Shown here in pieces: positions 1-8,062 of a DNA stretch of 64,000 nt (positions within the stretch are counted from its first letter, which is position 1; each line of letters starts with the position of its first letter). The stretch spans positions 310,001-374,000 of the forward strand of contig NZ_RBLJ01000004.1 of the NCBI RefSeq assembly GCF_003634575.1, given 5' to 3'. The notes beneath the pieces are model-generated. The model was not told the DNA's origin, did no database searches, and saw only the letters and a list, made by a program, of their open reading frames with translations. Made by a program: the position numbers and the translations under genes. Source of the stretch: Photorhabdus asymbiotica (GTDB lineage Bacteria > Pseudomonadota > Gammaproteobacteria > Enterobacterales > Enterobacteriaceae).

Positions 1-2
1 TA

Positions 3-281
3 ACAATGGCATTACCTCAGCGTTTGGTTTCAGCTCAGCCATTGGTAAACAAACCAGATACTTTGGATGTGACAATCACTGGTTTTCATGGCCGTTATGA
101 CGGTAAGGTAATTTTGCAAGGTTATTGGACTTTAACCCGTCAGGGCGGTGTCGTTAAACAGCCTTTTAACTTAGAGTTGGAACAGGCAGAAGATGGTTAC
201 GATGATTTAGTCCGCACATTGGCAAAAGGATGGAGTCAGTTGGCACAAGCTATTGCCAGTCAATTAACTTCCCAGACATAA
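3..281 (+). CDS. pqiC: PqiC outer-membrane lipoprotein, C-terminal part
   Basis: The reading frame is open to the left edge of the window, so only about the last 92 residues are present; the family is about 187 residues long. PqiC (YmbA) is the lipoprotein of the PqiABC envelope lipid-transport complex, and the lipobox would lie outside the window. The visible part has the family's C-terminal look, with alternating strands and a final helix of the type LAKGWSQLAQAIASQL. The assignment rests also on synteny, because pqiABC directly precedes rmf and fabA in E. coli. The downstream hairpin at 291-324 would close the pqi operon. Confidence 0.8.
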   Translation, partial: TMALPQRLVSAQPLVNKPDTLDVTITGFHGRYDGKVILQGYWTLTRQGGVVKQPFNLELEQAEDGYDDLVRTLAKGWSQLAQAIASQLTSQT

Positions 282-290
282 CCTTTGTCA

Positions 291-324
291 TTCTCCGGTC
301 ATAAAGTCCTTTGTGTCCGGAGAA
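291..324 (+). terminator. Hairpin after pqiC
   Basis: TTCTCCGG and CCGGAGAA form an 8-bp stem with an 18-nt loop, ten bases after the pqiC stop. The 3' side is A/T-rich but has no clean T-run, so it is a likely but not certain intrinsic terminator. Confidence 0.5.
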
Positions 325-527
325 GATAAATATTATCAGTAAGATAAAAATTCTCCTTTATTATTAGCCTGTTATCTATTGTTTTGTGCTGATTATAACA
401 AATATTACATTAATATGAATTTCTTGACTTGATTTTCAAAACTTATAGGGGTATTTCTAAATTGTGGTTGGATAAAGAACAATCACTGTTTTCTTTCTAC
501 TGATGTAGCTTATGAGGTAAGTAAAGC

Positions 528-695
528 ATGAAGAGACAGAAACGAGATCGTTTAGCACGTGCGTTATCTAAAGGGTATCAGGCTGGCATTTTAGGGCGTC
601 CAAGGGAGCATTGTCCCTATTATTCGTTAGATGCCCGCTCTCATTGGTTGGGAGGATGGCGGCAGGCTATGGAAGACAGGGCGGCCATGGCCTAG
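528..695 (+). CDS. rmf: Ribosome modulation factor
   Basis: This 55-residue protein has the same length as E. coli RMF and the same basic start (MKRQKRDRLARALSKGYQAG). It continues with the family's HCPY and WLGGWRQAMEDR motifs. RMF binds 70S ribosomes in stationary phase and drives formation of 100S dimers. The position between pqiC and fabA matches E. coli. An AGGTAAG sequence about ten bases before the ATG can act as ribosome binding site. The long AT-rich leader (about 245 nt) probably holds the promoter and stringent or growth-phase control, but no specific site was recognised. Confidence 0.95.
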   Translation: MKRQKRDRLARALSKGYQAGILGRPREHCPYYSLDARSHWLGGWRQAMEDRAAMA

Positions 696-1099
696 TCTGG
701 CAAACTGAGGCTACAAATTAAGTAAAACCTCTTCTTTTTTATCAATGTATTTACTAGGCTAAATTTGATCTGACAGAACTGATTGTTTATACATATGCAG
801 ATATCTGTCAGATTAAATCTTATTATATTTTTTCGGCTTAGACTTCCCTTTGGATATGCTTAAATTGAAACTCACTTGGCTAAAGCAAGATGATTCTTAT
901 CGTCATTGGTAGTAGCATAGCGATTTTAATTACCACTTCTCGGTAGATATTTATATTCATCCATTCATGGGGGTTTTTGGTTAATTCGATAAAATATGAA
1001 TTAATGGCCGCTCTAGTGACACGTCATATTTAATCTATCCAATATAGTTGATATTGCGGCCATTAAGTAATTACCTGCTAATATGGGGGATGACGCGAT
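696..1099. other. Intergenic stretch after rmf
   Basis: About 400 AT-rich bases between rmf and the minus-strand hypothetical gene. No convincing reading frame, RNA gene or strong terminator was seen. Confidence 0.4.
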
Positions 1100-1438
1100 T
1101 CAATAATTGCAGTTAGCAGGGTTTGATAAACATTTACTATGGCGTAATTGAACCTTATAGAGAGGGCTATATTCTGTCTCCCCTTCGACTGCTATAGCTA
1201 CAGGTTCGTGACTTGAATAGGCTGTTTGAAGCAATGATAAAAGTATCGACCCGGCACTATAAGTACATACCCATCTAAATCCTTGGATGCGAGTAGGAGT
1301 GACTATTTTGCCAAGACAATCGCCATTACTATTAGATGCTTGTAGCATTTCGATGGTACCCTCAATCTTATTTAGTGCTATGGCGGTCGGTGTAAGAGTT
1401 AATGCTACGATTATGAGCAGTATTTTTCTGATGTTCAT
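1100..1438 (-). CDS. Small secreted cysteine-containing protein, function unknown
   Basis: The 112-residue product starts with a short basic segment and a hydrophobic run (MNIRKILLIIVALTLTPTAI), a standard Sec signal peptide with likely cleavage near residue 21. The mature part of about 90 residues has four cysteines (in DCLGK, WVCTY, SKCLS and ANCNY), enough for two disulfides in the periplasm or outside the cell. An AGGG element lies about eight bases before the ATG. It sits between rmf and fabA, which are adjacent in E. coli, so it is an insertion in the backbone. I do not recognise the family and assign no function. Confidence 0.6.
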   Translation of the reverse strand: MNIRKILLIIVALTLTPTAIALNKIEGTIEMLQASNSNGDCLGKIVTPTRIQGFRWVCTYSAGSILLSLLQTAYSSHEPVAIAVEGETEYSPLYKVQLRHSKCLSNPANCNY

Positions 1439-1854
1439 ATAAATTACCCTTGGTTGTGTTTGTTAATAATAATTACTAATTATAAATGTTATTAATGTTT
1501 TTGCCTGTTACCAGTATGCTTCTGTGAGCTATTTGATATATCAGGTCAATTTGATCATAGCACAATTTGTCAATTGTATGCTAATTAGACAGAAATAAAT
1601 TAGGTGCTTGTATTGCAGGTTATTCATATTTGTAGCTGGGGTAGGTTAAGGTTAGAACTTGATTTGATTTTTTTCTATGTGGGTATTGAATCTCATACTT
1701 TGAGATATATCAGGAATTGTCTTTGAGAGGCAAAAATAACACCAACTATTTTTTTCAACAGAGTGTCTTATTTACTTGGTGGTGTGCTTTTAGTAAAAAA
1801 GGTGAAAAGCAGTTAGCCAATCACCTTCCTTTTAGATATGTTACTGATTATTTA
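1439..1854. other. Intergenic stretch between hypothetical gene and fabA
   Basis: About 415 AT-rich bases. A 70-codon frame on the plus strand (1717-1929) overlaps the end of fabA, has no family features and is judged non-coding. It presumably contains the promoter of the secreted-protein gene and the fabA transcript end. Confidence 0.4.
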
Positions 1855-2373
1855 TTAGAAAGCGCTAGTATCTTTAAACAAGCCTACTTTCAAATCTGTT
1901 GCCGTGTAGATGATTTTGCCATCTACTAACACTTCACCATCAGCCAGTCCCATAATCAATTTACGGTTAATAACGCGTTTAAAGTTGATGCGGTAAGTGA
2001 TTTTTTTAGCTGTTGGTAATACCTGGCCGGTGAACTTAACTTCACCAACGCCAAGGGCACGGCCTTTGCCTTCGCCGCCTAACCAGCCAAGGAAGAATCC
2101 AACCAATTGCCACATGGCATCAAGGCCAAGGCAGCCGGGCATTACTGGATCATTAATAAAATGGCAATCGAAAAACCATAAATTAGGGGTAATATCCAGC
2201 TCGGCTTCTATATAACCTTTATCGTAGGCACCACCGTTTTCTGTCATTTCAATGATGCGATCCATCATTAGCATATTACCAGATGGTAATGGTGGCCCAT
2301 TTTCTCCGAACAGCTCACTGCGTCCAGATGCGATAAGATCTTCTTTTGTGTAGGATTTGCGTTTATCAACCAT
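1855..2373 (-). CDS. fabA: 3-hydroxydecanoyl-ACP dehydratase/isomerase
   Basis: FabA introduces the cis double bond in type II fatty acid synthesis by dehydrating 3-hydroxydecanoyl-ACP and isomerising the trans-2 product. The 172-residue protein equals E. coli FabA in length and is collinear with it. The catalytic histidine lies in [11 protein letters not shown] and the catalytic aspartate in CLGLDAMWQ. The start at [13 protein letters not shown] was chosen by homology; a longer frame reaches 2436 but would translate through the FabR operator. Upstream FabR and FadR sites indicate the usual dual control of unsaturated fatty acid synthesis. Confidence 0.97.
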   Translation of the reverse strand: MVDKRKSYTKEDLIASGRSELFGENGPPLPSGNMLMMDRIIEMTENGGAYDKGYIEAELDITPNLWFFDCHFINDPVMPGCLGLDAMWQLVGFFLGWLGGEGKGRALGVGEVKFTGQVLPTAKKITYRINFKRVINRKLIMGLADGEVLVDGKIIYTATDLKVGLFKDTSAF

Positions 2374-2412
2374 ATTATCAGGTAGCCTTATATTTAGTGT
2401 AGAGTAAATAAT

Positions 2413-2430
2413 AGAGTACACCTGTACGCT
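2413..2430 (-). promoter_or_regulatory. FabR operator of fabA
   Basis: AGAGTACACCTGTACGCT is an imperfect palindrome (arms AGxGTACA and TGTACxCT) matching the known FabR box upstream of fabA. It lies about 40 bases before the fabA ATG. Confidence 0.8.
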
Positions 2431-2447
2431 GAACAACTCCGATCAGA
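2431..2447 (-). promoter_or_regulatory. FadR activator site of fabA
   Basis: Read on the minus strand, TCTGATCGGAGTTGTTC is very close to the E. coli fabA FadR site (CTGATCGGACTTGTTC), and it abuts the FabR box as in E. coli. FadR bound here would activate fabA. Confidence 0.8.
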
Positions 2448-2456
2448 CATTTTGAA

Positions 2457-4253
2457 TTAACCTAGCCAACGAAGAAACCACGGAAACCTAGGCCGTTCCT
2501 GATTATTCGCTTGGGTTATACGTTCCTGTATCATAGCTAACAAATGTATTTCTTGTTGATCATAATAAGGGACTCCTGTCAGCAAAGGTAGTGCTTCAGA
2601 AACATGTTTTACTGACCACAAATGAAATTTTTGTTCTTTTACTGCGTCTACAACGGCTTGATTAAGACATAAATGGCGGACATTCGCTGCTGGTAGGATG
2701 ACACCTTGCTGGCCGGTTAGCTTTCTGCGGCGGCATACTTCAAAGAAGCCTTCGATTTTTTCATTGATACCACCAATTGGCTGAACATAACCAAATTGAT
2801 CTACTGCACCGGTGACGGCCAGTTGTTGATCAATGGGTTGTTGGGAAAGAGCGCTTATCAGTGCACATAGTTCGGCAAGTGAAGCGCTGTCACCGTCAAC
2901 TTCACCATAGGATTGTTCAAATACAATAGATGCGGAGAAAGGTTGCGGTTGATCCAATTTTAACTCGGAAATCAGAAATGCTTGCATAATCATCATTCCC
3001 TTCGCATGGATATTGCCACCTAACTCGACTTTGCGTTCGACATCGATAAATTCTCCATCTCCCATATGAGCCACACAAGTGATACGAGATGGTTCTCCGA
3101 CAGGATCAGGATGGCCAGGATACTCCAGCACTGATAATCCGTTAATCTGGCCAATGACCATCCCCTGAGTACGAATCAGAACCTGGCCTTGCTGAATCTC
3201 ATCTAAGCTACGTTCAGACAGATAGCTATGACGCCAGCGGCGATTTTCTACAGCTTGTTTAATTGACTGAGCTGTAATTTGGTTTTCTTGCTGATAAAGT
3301 GCCGCGGCTATCAGTTGTTGTTGGAGCCAAAGAATATCCAAAGGTAGGCGGTGTTTATCTTCTACATAACGAGTTGCTTGTTGGATAAGCTCAGGCCAAG
3401 CATCATAACTCAGTGGTGGTAATTGCCACTGTTGGATAAGCCCATTGATATAACTACACCATAGACTTAAATCCTGCTCATTATGCAGTGGCATATCCAA
3501 CTCAAATTCGCCATACAGAGCGCTTTTTGCTAATTCAGGCTCTGTAACTTGAAATTCTTCAAGACTGAGGCGATCTCCAACCAAAATCAAACGCAGATTT
3601 AATGGCATGGAAGGGATGGGTAATGGTAAGGATTTATTATTATCCTGAGATAACCATTCAAAGCGCTGTTGAATAATCATCTGTTTTAGGCGAACCCACA
3701 TTAATGGCTGGGACAACAGGGTGCGTAATGGAAGGATAAGTACGCCACCATTTACTTGATGGACTAACCCAGGTTGCAGATGGATTTCTCCATGGTGAGA
3801 ATGGACACAGCCAAATAATTGTTCTGCTTCTATCCATTCACGATAAGCTACTTGCAATTTAGGTGTGAAATGGCCTTCTGCTGATGATTGCCAGCTAATT
3901 TTTTGTTGTTCTATCTGATAATCGCCCCTAATTTGGGGTATTTCTTTGGGGAGTAATCGGTGGATAGATTCAGCTAATGCTGACAAATAAGTATCACATT
4001 CCTCAGCTTTCAATAGCGTAAAAGGCTGGCGGGAATCCATCTGGCAGAAAAGCTTCAAGCCACTATGTAGCCGTGATTGAACAGCTTCCATACCGGCAGA
4101 AGCCTGTTGAGACGCAGAATGAAAAAACGCATTATAGGGAGCGTTATCCGGCAGTAATGCCTGCCAGTCTAGTTTGTTATTGGTCAAAGTGATCGCTATA
4201 TATTGTAAAGTAGAAAAGTGCCGATTATACAAGATTAAGATATAAACCAACAT
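2457..4253 (-). CDS. lonH: Lon-like ATP-independent-type protease YcbZ/LonH
   Basis: The product (598 residues as drawn) is collinear with E. coli YcbZ (586 residues). The C-terminal third is a Lon-type serine-lysine protease domain: the nucleophilic serine is in GDSASLAELCALISAL and the lysine in NEKIEGFFEVC. The N-terminal region is the degenerate AAA-like part of the family. The start is uncertain. The ATG at 4253 has no good ribosome binding site, and homology favours a TTG at 4187 giving MTNNKLDWQALLP, which lines up with the E. coli N-terminus. The gene diverges from matP, as in E. coli. Confidence 0.9.
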   Translation of the reverse strand: MLVYILILYNRHFSTLQYIAITLTNNKLDWQALLPDNAPYNAFFHSASQQASAGMEAVQSRLHSGLKLFCQMDSRQPFTLLKAEECDTYLSALAESIHRLLPKEIPQIRGDYQIEQQKISWQSSAEGHFTPKLQVAYREWIEAEQLFGCVHSHHGEIHLQPGLVHQVNGGVLILPLRTLLSQPLMWVRLKQMIIQQRFEWLSQDNNKSLPLPIPSMPLNLRLILVGDRLSLEEFQVTEPELAKSALYGEFELDMPLHNEQDLSLWCSYINGLIQQWQLPPLSYDAWPELIQQATRYVEDKHRLPLDILWLQQQLIAAALYQQENQITAQSIKQAVENRRWRHSYLSERSLDEIQQGQVLIRTQGMVIGQINGLSVLEYPGHPDPVGEPSRITCVAHMGDGEFIDVERKVELGGNIHAKGMMIMQAFLISELKLDQPQPFSASIVFEQSYGEVDGDSASLAELCALISALSQQPIDQQLAVTGAVDQFGYVQPIGGINEKIEGFFEVCRRRKLTGQQGVILPAANVRHLCLNQAVVDAVKEQKFHLWSVKHVSEALPLLTGVPYYDQQEIHLLAMIQERITQANNQERPRFPWFLRWLG

Positions 4254-4391
4254 GCTTGAATGTTTGTCGTTTCAGACGTTTTATGTAAAGCATCTTATGA
4301 ACGAAAAACGGGCATTAATCATGTCACTTATAAGCAATTCACTAGAATAGTTGCTATGCTTATTTTAGTTACGCTGTCACTGAGAAATAAG

Positions 4392-4847
4392 ATGAAATAT
4401 CAACAACTGGAAAATCTGGAATGTGGCTGGAAATGGGCTTATCTGATGAAAAAACATCAGGAAGGTGAGTTAATTACCAAATATATTGAAAACAGCGCAG
4501 CTCGTGAAGCAGTTGATAAGCTCATCAAGCTTGAGAGTGAGCCAGTAAAGGTACTTAACTGGATTCAACAGCATATGAATCCTGATTTATCCAACCGTAT
4601 GAAACAAACTATCCGTGCTCGGCGTAAACGGCATTTTAATGCAGAGCATCAGCATACCCGTAAAAAATCTATCGATTTAGATTTTCCTGTATGGAATCGC
4701 TTGTCTGCACTTGCTCAGCGACGGAGTAATACGCTGTCTGAAACGATCATACAACTTATTGAGGATGCTGAACGTAAGGAAAAATATGAAAATCAGATGT
4801 CTAGCCTGAAACATGATCTAGAGGTTATTTTGGGTAAAAGTGAGTAA
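4392..4847 (+). CDS. matP: Macrodomain Ter organiser MatP
   Basis: This 151-residue DNA-binding protein organises the chromosome terminus by binding matS sites and bridging DNA to the divisome. It is collinear with E. coli MatP (150 residues), including the highly conserved stretch [20 protein letters not shown] and the ribbon-helix-helix part around [15 protein letters not shown]. The C-terminal part is a coiled-coil tetramerisation region. The start [13 protein letters not shown] was chosen by homology; the open frame extends upstream to 4260 without support. It is convergent with ompA. Confidence 0.96.
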   Translation: MKYQQLENLECGWKWAYLMKKHQEGELITKYIENSAAREAVDKLIKLESEPVKVLNWIQQHMNPDLSNRMKQTIRARRKRHFNAEHQHTRKKSIDLDFPVWNRLSALAQRRSNTLSETIIQLIEDAERKEKYENQMSSLKHDLEVILGKSE

Positions 4848-4926
4848 TTTCAGTTATTGATTGTGGGTTGGTATTACAATAGAAATCTTAATGAAGTTGA
4901 TATAAAGTTTTAATAAACAGAAAGAA

Positions 4927-4951
4927 AACCCCGTTTCAAACGGGGTTTTCT
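4927..4951. terminator. Bidirectional terminator between matP and ompA
   Basis: AAAACCCCGTTT, a two-base loop, then AAACGGGGTTTT. The stem is flanked by A and T tracts on both sides, so it can terminate both the plus-strand matP and minus-strand ompA transcripts. Confidence 0.85.
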
Positions 4952-4986
4952 GATCATTTGATTACTAATGTAATCAATAAAGACTA

Positions 4987-6087
4987 TTATTGAGCAGTTT
5001 GTGCTTGAGTCAGAACTTCTTTAGTGCCTTGGATTTCGATCTCTACGCGACGATCTGGAGCCAAGCAGCTGATTAAGTTAGGTTTGAGAACCTTATCACA
5101 AGTAGAACCAGTTACTGGATTTGCTTTACCGTGGCCTTCTGCACTAATGCTACCAGCAGGGATGCCTTTAGTTACCAGATAGTCAACAACGCTTTGTGCG
5201 CGTTTTTGAGACAGTTTCTGGTTGTATACGTCTTTACCGATACGGTCAGTATAGCCTAGAACCAGCACTTTACCCTGAGTAGGGTCGATGTGTGCTAATT
5301 CAGTGTACAGCTGATCCAGGGTATGCTTGCCTTCTGCTTTTAGCTCAGAACTGGCGAATGCAAATAGAACGTCAGAACGTAGAGTAAAGCGTTTGTTTTC
5401 AACAACTGGGGCTGGAGCAGGGGTTGGAGCAACAACCGGAGCTGGAGCAACAACTGGAGCTGCTACTTCATCTTGGCCAAAACGGTAAGAAACACCTACG
5501 CTCAACAGGCCGTTGTCAGGGCGTGCACCTACTGTACCCGCATCACCGATATTGTTGACCCACTGGTAGTCCAGACGGGTAGCCCAGTTTTTGGTCAAAG
5601 CATACTCAACACCGATCGCTGCCAGCGGAGAAACACCGGTATCGTGGTCTTTCCGATGAGTGTTAGTTGCGCCATAAGTTGCTTTGGAATCTGCACGCCA
5701 AACCATACCACCCAGACGAGTATAGATGTCCAGATCATCTGTAATTGGATAGCTTAGCTTAGTCGCCAGTTGGAAACCGTGAGTTTTGAAGGCACCATTG
5801 TTTACGCTGCCTTTATAAGGCATACGGCCCAACCAGTCATAACCTATTTCGAAACCGAGATATGGATTAGTTTGGTAACCCAAATAAGCACCAGCACCTA
5901 GTTGGTTCTTGTGCGTAGGACCATTACCGATCTCATTGGTATAACCGTTACCGTAGAAGTTTACGTCATGGTATTGGGACCAACCCAGTTTACCACCGGT
6001 ATACCAAGTGTTGTCTTTTGGAGCTGCTTGCGCTGCAGTTGTGAAAGCGGCCACTGCCACTGCTACCGCGATAGCTGTCTTTTTCAT
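4987..6087 (-). CDS. ompA: Outer membrane protein A
   Basis: OmpA (366 residues) is a major outer-membrane porin-like protein that links the outer membrane to peptidoglycan. It has a signal peptide ([21 protein letters not shown]) with an AQA cleavage site. The eight-stranded beta-barrel covers about residues 22-200 (starts [15 protein letters not shown], ends [10 protein letters not shown]). A Pro/Ala/Val hinge follows (about 207-230). The periplasmic OmpA_C domain (about 235-350) carries the [16 protein letters not shown] peptidoglycan-binding signature. Codon use is strongly biased, as expected for a highly expressed gene. It lies between matP and sulA, as in E. coli. Confidence 0.97.
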   Translation of the reverse strand: MKKTAIAVAVAVAAFTTAAQAAPKDNTWYTGGKLGWSQYHDVNFYGNGYTNEIGNGPTHKNQLGAGAYLGYQTNPYLGFEIGYDWLGRMPYKGSVNNGAFKTHGFQLATKLSYPITDDLDIYTRLGGMVWRADSKATYGATNTHRKDHDTGVSPLAAIGVEYALTKNWATRLDYQWVNNIGDAGTVGARPDNGLLSVGVSYRFGQDEVAAPVVAPAPVVAPTPAPAPVVENKRFTLRSDVLFAFASSELKAEGKHTLDQLYTELAHIDPTQGKVLVLGYTDRIGKDVYNQKLSQKRAQSVVDYLVTKGIPAGSISAEGHGKANPVTGSTCDKVLKPNLISCLAPDRRVEIEIQGTKEVLTQAQTAQ

Positions 6088-6644
6088 TTTAACGCCTCGT
6101 TATTATCATCACCCAATAGGCAATTGGCTTTGAGAGCCTTTTTACTTACTGCCTACCCCATTAGGCTATTTACATTTGCCATTCTTTGTAATTATTAAGG
6201 AGCGAACTTGAGTCGTGCTTAAGCTTCTCATACTGCATGTACGCTCTGATATTCTGCGAACTATCCATGTTCATTATTCATCCACACATTCACAAAAACG
6301 GCCTGCACTAATTACTTACGTCTACTGAGATAGGCTATTAGCCATATTGATTAAAAACTCAGTTTAAGAATACCGTACCTTCGCAAACTAGTTAACCAAA
6401 CAATACAAGAGTACTAAGTGAAGTAGTCTTTAGTGATGTAAAGTCTACAACGAAGTTAAAAAGTTACAAGTGGCCATTGATTAATGGAGTAAAAAATTTA
6501 AAAGATAATGCATTATTTTAGAAAAACTTTACTATTCTTTACAACTAATCCTATATTAATTAATTGATTTTAATTGTGATTAGTAATTTTTGGCCTAAAC
6601 TGATTATTTTGTGTTATAGATATTGGGATAATTCCTAGTTTTGG
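6088..6644. other. Long ompA leader and ompA-sulA intergenic region
   Basis: About 560 bases with no coding frame. The ompA-proximal part contains the AACGAGGCG ribosome binding region just before the ompA ATG, and a long 5' untranslated leader is expected in this family. No separate RNA gene could be delimited. Confidence 0.4.
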
Positions 6645-7163
6645 TCAATGATAGTAAATAGAATGAATTTTTGGTAAATTTGGTTGTGGTTCGGTACAGT
6701 CAGTTCCTTTATTTGCGTTTTGTGGGTGCATAATAAAACCCAAGGCATTACCTTTTCTCGCTGCAAACTTCAATCTTACCGTATCTCTTTCTGATACTTT
6801 AGGCAACCAGCCAAGTACCAGGCTGTAATTACCACTGGCTAATGCTCTTTCCATTGCATCTACAGTGGTAATGGAGTTGATGTGATTTAGTTGAACAATT
6901 TTATCTAAAGGTAATCCAGAGTTAATTAACCATTGGCGACTCAATTTCTTGTGTGGGCTAACCCATAACAGCCAGCGAGACTCATTCCCTGACTTACGTA
7001 ATAAAGGTAATAATATATGGTTAATGACAGATTGGTTATCACTATAAATCAATTCACTCACTATACCCCCACTTCCCACTGAATTATCTTGTGTAAAGAG
7101 TGATGACTGTCTTTCTGTTGACTGATGTTTAGAAGGGTAAATCCAGGATAATTGAATGCCCAT
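6645..7163 (-). CDS. sulA: SOS cell-division inhibitor SulA
   Basis: SulA blocks FtsZ polymerisation after DNA damage. The 172-residue product is collinear with the family in its conserved core (LLPLLRKSGNESRWLLWVSP, KKLSRQWLINSGLPL, GNYSLVLGWLP) and ends in the short KIHSIYYH tail that resembles the Lon-recognition C-terminus of E. coli SulA. The start MGIQLSWIYP is preferred: it has a GCGAGG ribosome binding site and lies downstream of the LexA box. The longer frame to 7223 would run through that operator. Confidence 0.92.
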   Translation of the reverse strand: MGIQLSWIYPSKHQSTERQSSLFTQDNSVGSGGIVSELIYSDNQSVINHILLPLLRKSGNESRWLLWVSPHKKLSRQWLINSGLPLDKIVQLNHINSITTVDAMERALASGNYSLVLGWLPKVSERDTVRLKFAARKGNALGFIMHPQNANKGTDCTEPQPNLPKIHSIYYH

Positions 7164-7180
7164 AATGAACCTCGCCAAGT

Positions 7181-7200
7181 AACTGTATAAACATACAGTA
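7181..7200 (-). promoter_or_regulatory. LexA (SOS) box of sulA
   Basis: AACTGTATAAACATACAGTA has the invariant CTGT-N8-ACAG core of enterobacterial LexA sites and lies 17 bases before the sulA start. Confidence 0.95.
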
Positions 7201-7408
7201 TCTTCATGTTGGGCTAAGATCAAGCCTATTTTTTCAAAGAGCTTCGCAAATATTGATTATAAATCGCTTTAAGTTCATTTAATCATTGGCAGAGAAAATT
7301 GGATTGCGTATGTTTTCAATTGCTTGTTCCTCTTATCTATTTTACTAATAACTGGGACAAATCTATGGATACAAGATTTATTTGCACTAAACTCATGGAG
7401 TGATCTGT

Positions 7409-8011
7409 ATGTTTTTGTCTGAGGGACGTTTTACTCAACTCAAAAATGGTTTTTCTTCGTTTGGAAGATTGACAAGGAAACCGCAGTTTGGCGGCTACAG
7501 CCTGCTAGCTGATGGGGTTATGTTTGCTATTATTGCTGATGGGGAATTGTATTTACGGGGAAATGGTCATGCTGAAGTGTTATTCAAAGCCAGGGGAATG
7601 AAAAATTATATTTACTCGAAAAGAGGAGTACCTGTAACTTTGCGTTATTACCGAGTTGGTGAATCACTTTGGCAAGATCAAGCGTTGTTGTCTCAATATG
7701 CGCATTTAGCCTATCACTACTCGTTGATTGAAGTGGTGGGTAAAAAGAAAATACCAGCGCGCTTAAAGGATTTGCCTAACCTTGGGATGTCTCTTGAACG
7801 TCAGTTATGGAAAGTAGGAATATGTAAAGTTGAAGATTTACGGCTGTTAGGTGCGAAAGCCAGTTATTTAAAACTACATCAATATAAAAGAAAACGTAAT
7901 GTTAGTTTGTTACTTGCTCTGGCTGGTGCAATTGAAGGATGTCATTCAGCCGTTTTACCGGCACAAATTCGTAATGACTTATTACGCTGGCACAAGGAGT
8001 TGGTCTGTTAA
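7409..8011 (+). CDS. sxy: Competence/CRP-S regulator Sxy (TfoX)
   Basis: Sxy works with CRP to activate CRP-S promoters of competence genes. The 200-residue product has the TfoX N-terminal domain (FGGYSLLADGVMFAIIADGE) and the TfoX C-terminal helix-hairpin-helix-like domain (LKDLPNLGMSLERQLWKVGI, LRLLGAKASYL). The ATG at 7409 has a TGGAG element eight bases upstream and is preferred over the GTG at 7400. Its place between sulA and yccS, in opposite orientation to both, matches E. coli. Confidence 0.92.
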   Translation: MFLSEGRFTQLKNGFSSFGRLTRKPQFGGYSLLADGVMFAIIADGELYLRGNGHAEVLFKARGMKNYIYSKRGVPVTLRYYRVGESLWQDQALLSQYAHLAYHYSLIEVVGKKKIPARLKDLPNLGMSLERQLWKVGICKVEDLRLLGAKASYLKLHQYKRKRNVSLLLALAGAIEGCHSAVLPAQIRNDLLRWHKELVC

Positions 8012-8038
8012 ATTTTTATCGTGAACAGCTAAATGAAA

Positions 8039-8056
8039 GGGGCAGTCAACTGCCCC
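8039..8056. terminator. Hairpin between convergent sxy and yccS
   Basis: GGGGCAGT, a CA loop and ACTGCCCC form a perfect 8-bp stem between the two stop codons. A strong T-run is absent, so efficiency is uncertain. Confidence 0.55.
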
Positions 8057-8062
8057 AGTATA

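Noticed and set aside
1717..1929. 70-codon plus-strand frame over the fabA 3' end
   Set aside because: Overlaps fabA antisense and has no supporting features.
4260..4391. N-terminal extension of matP by 44 codons
   Set aside because: MatP proteins begin at [10 protein letters not shown]; the extension would cover the promoter region shared with lonH.
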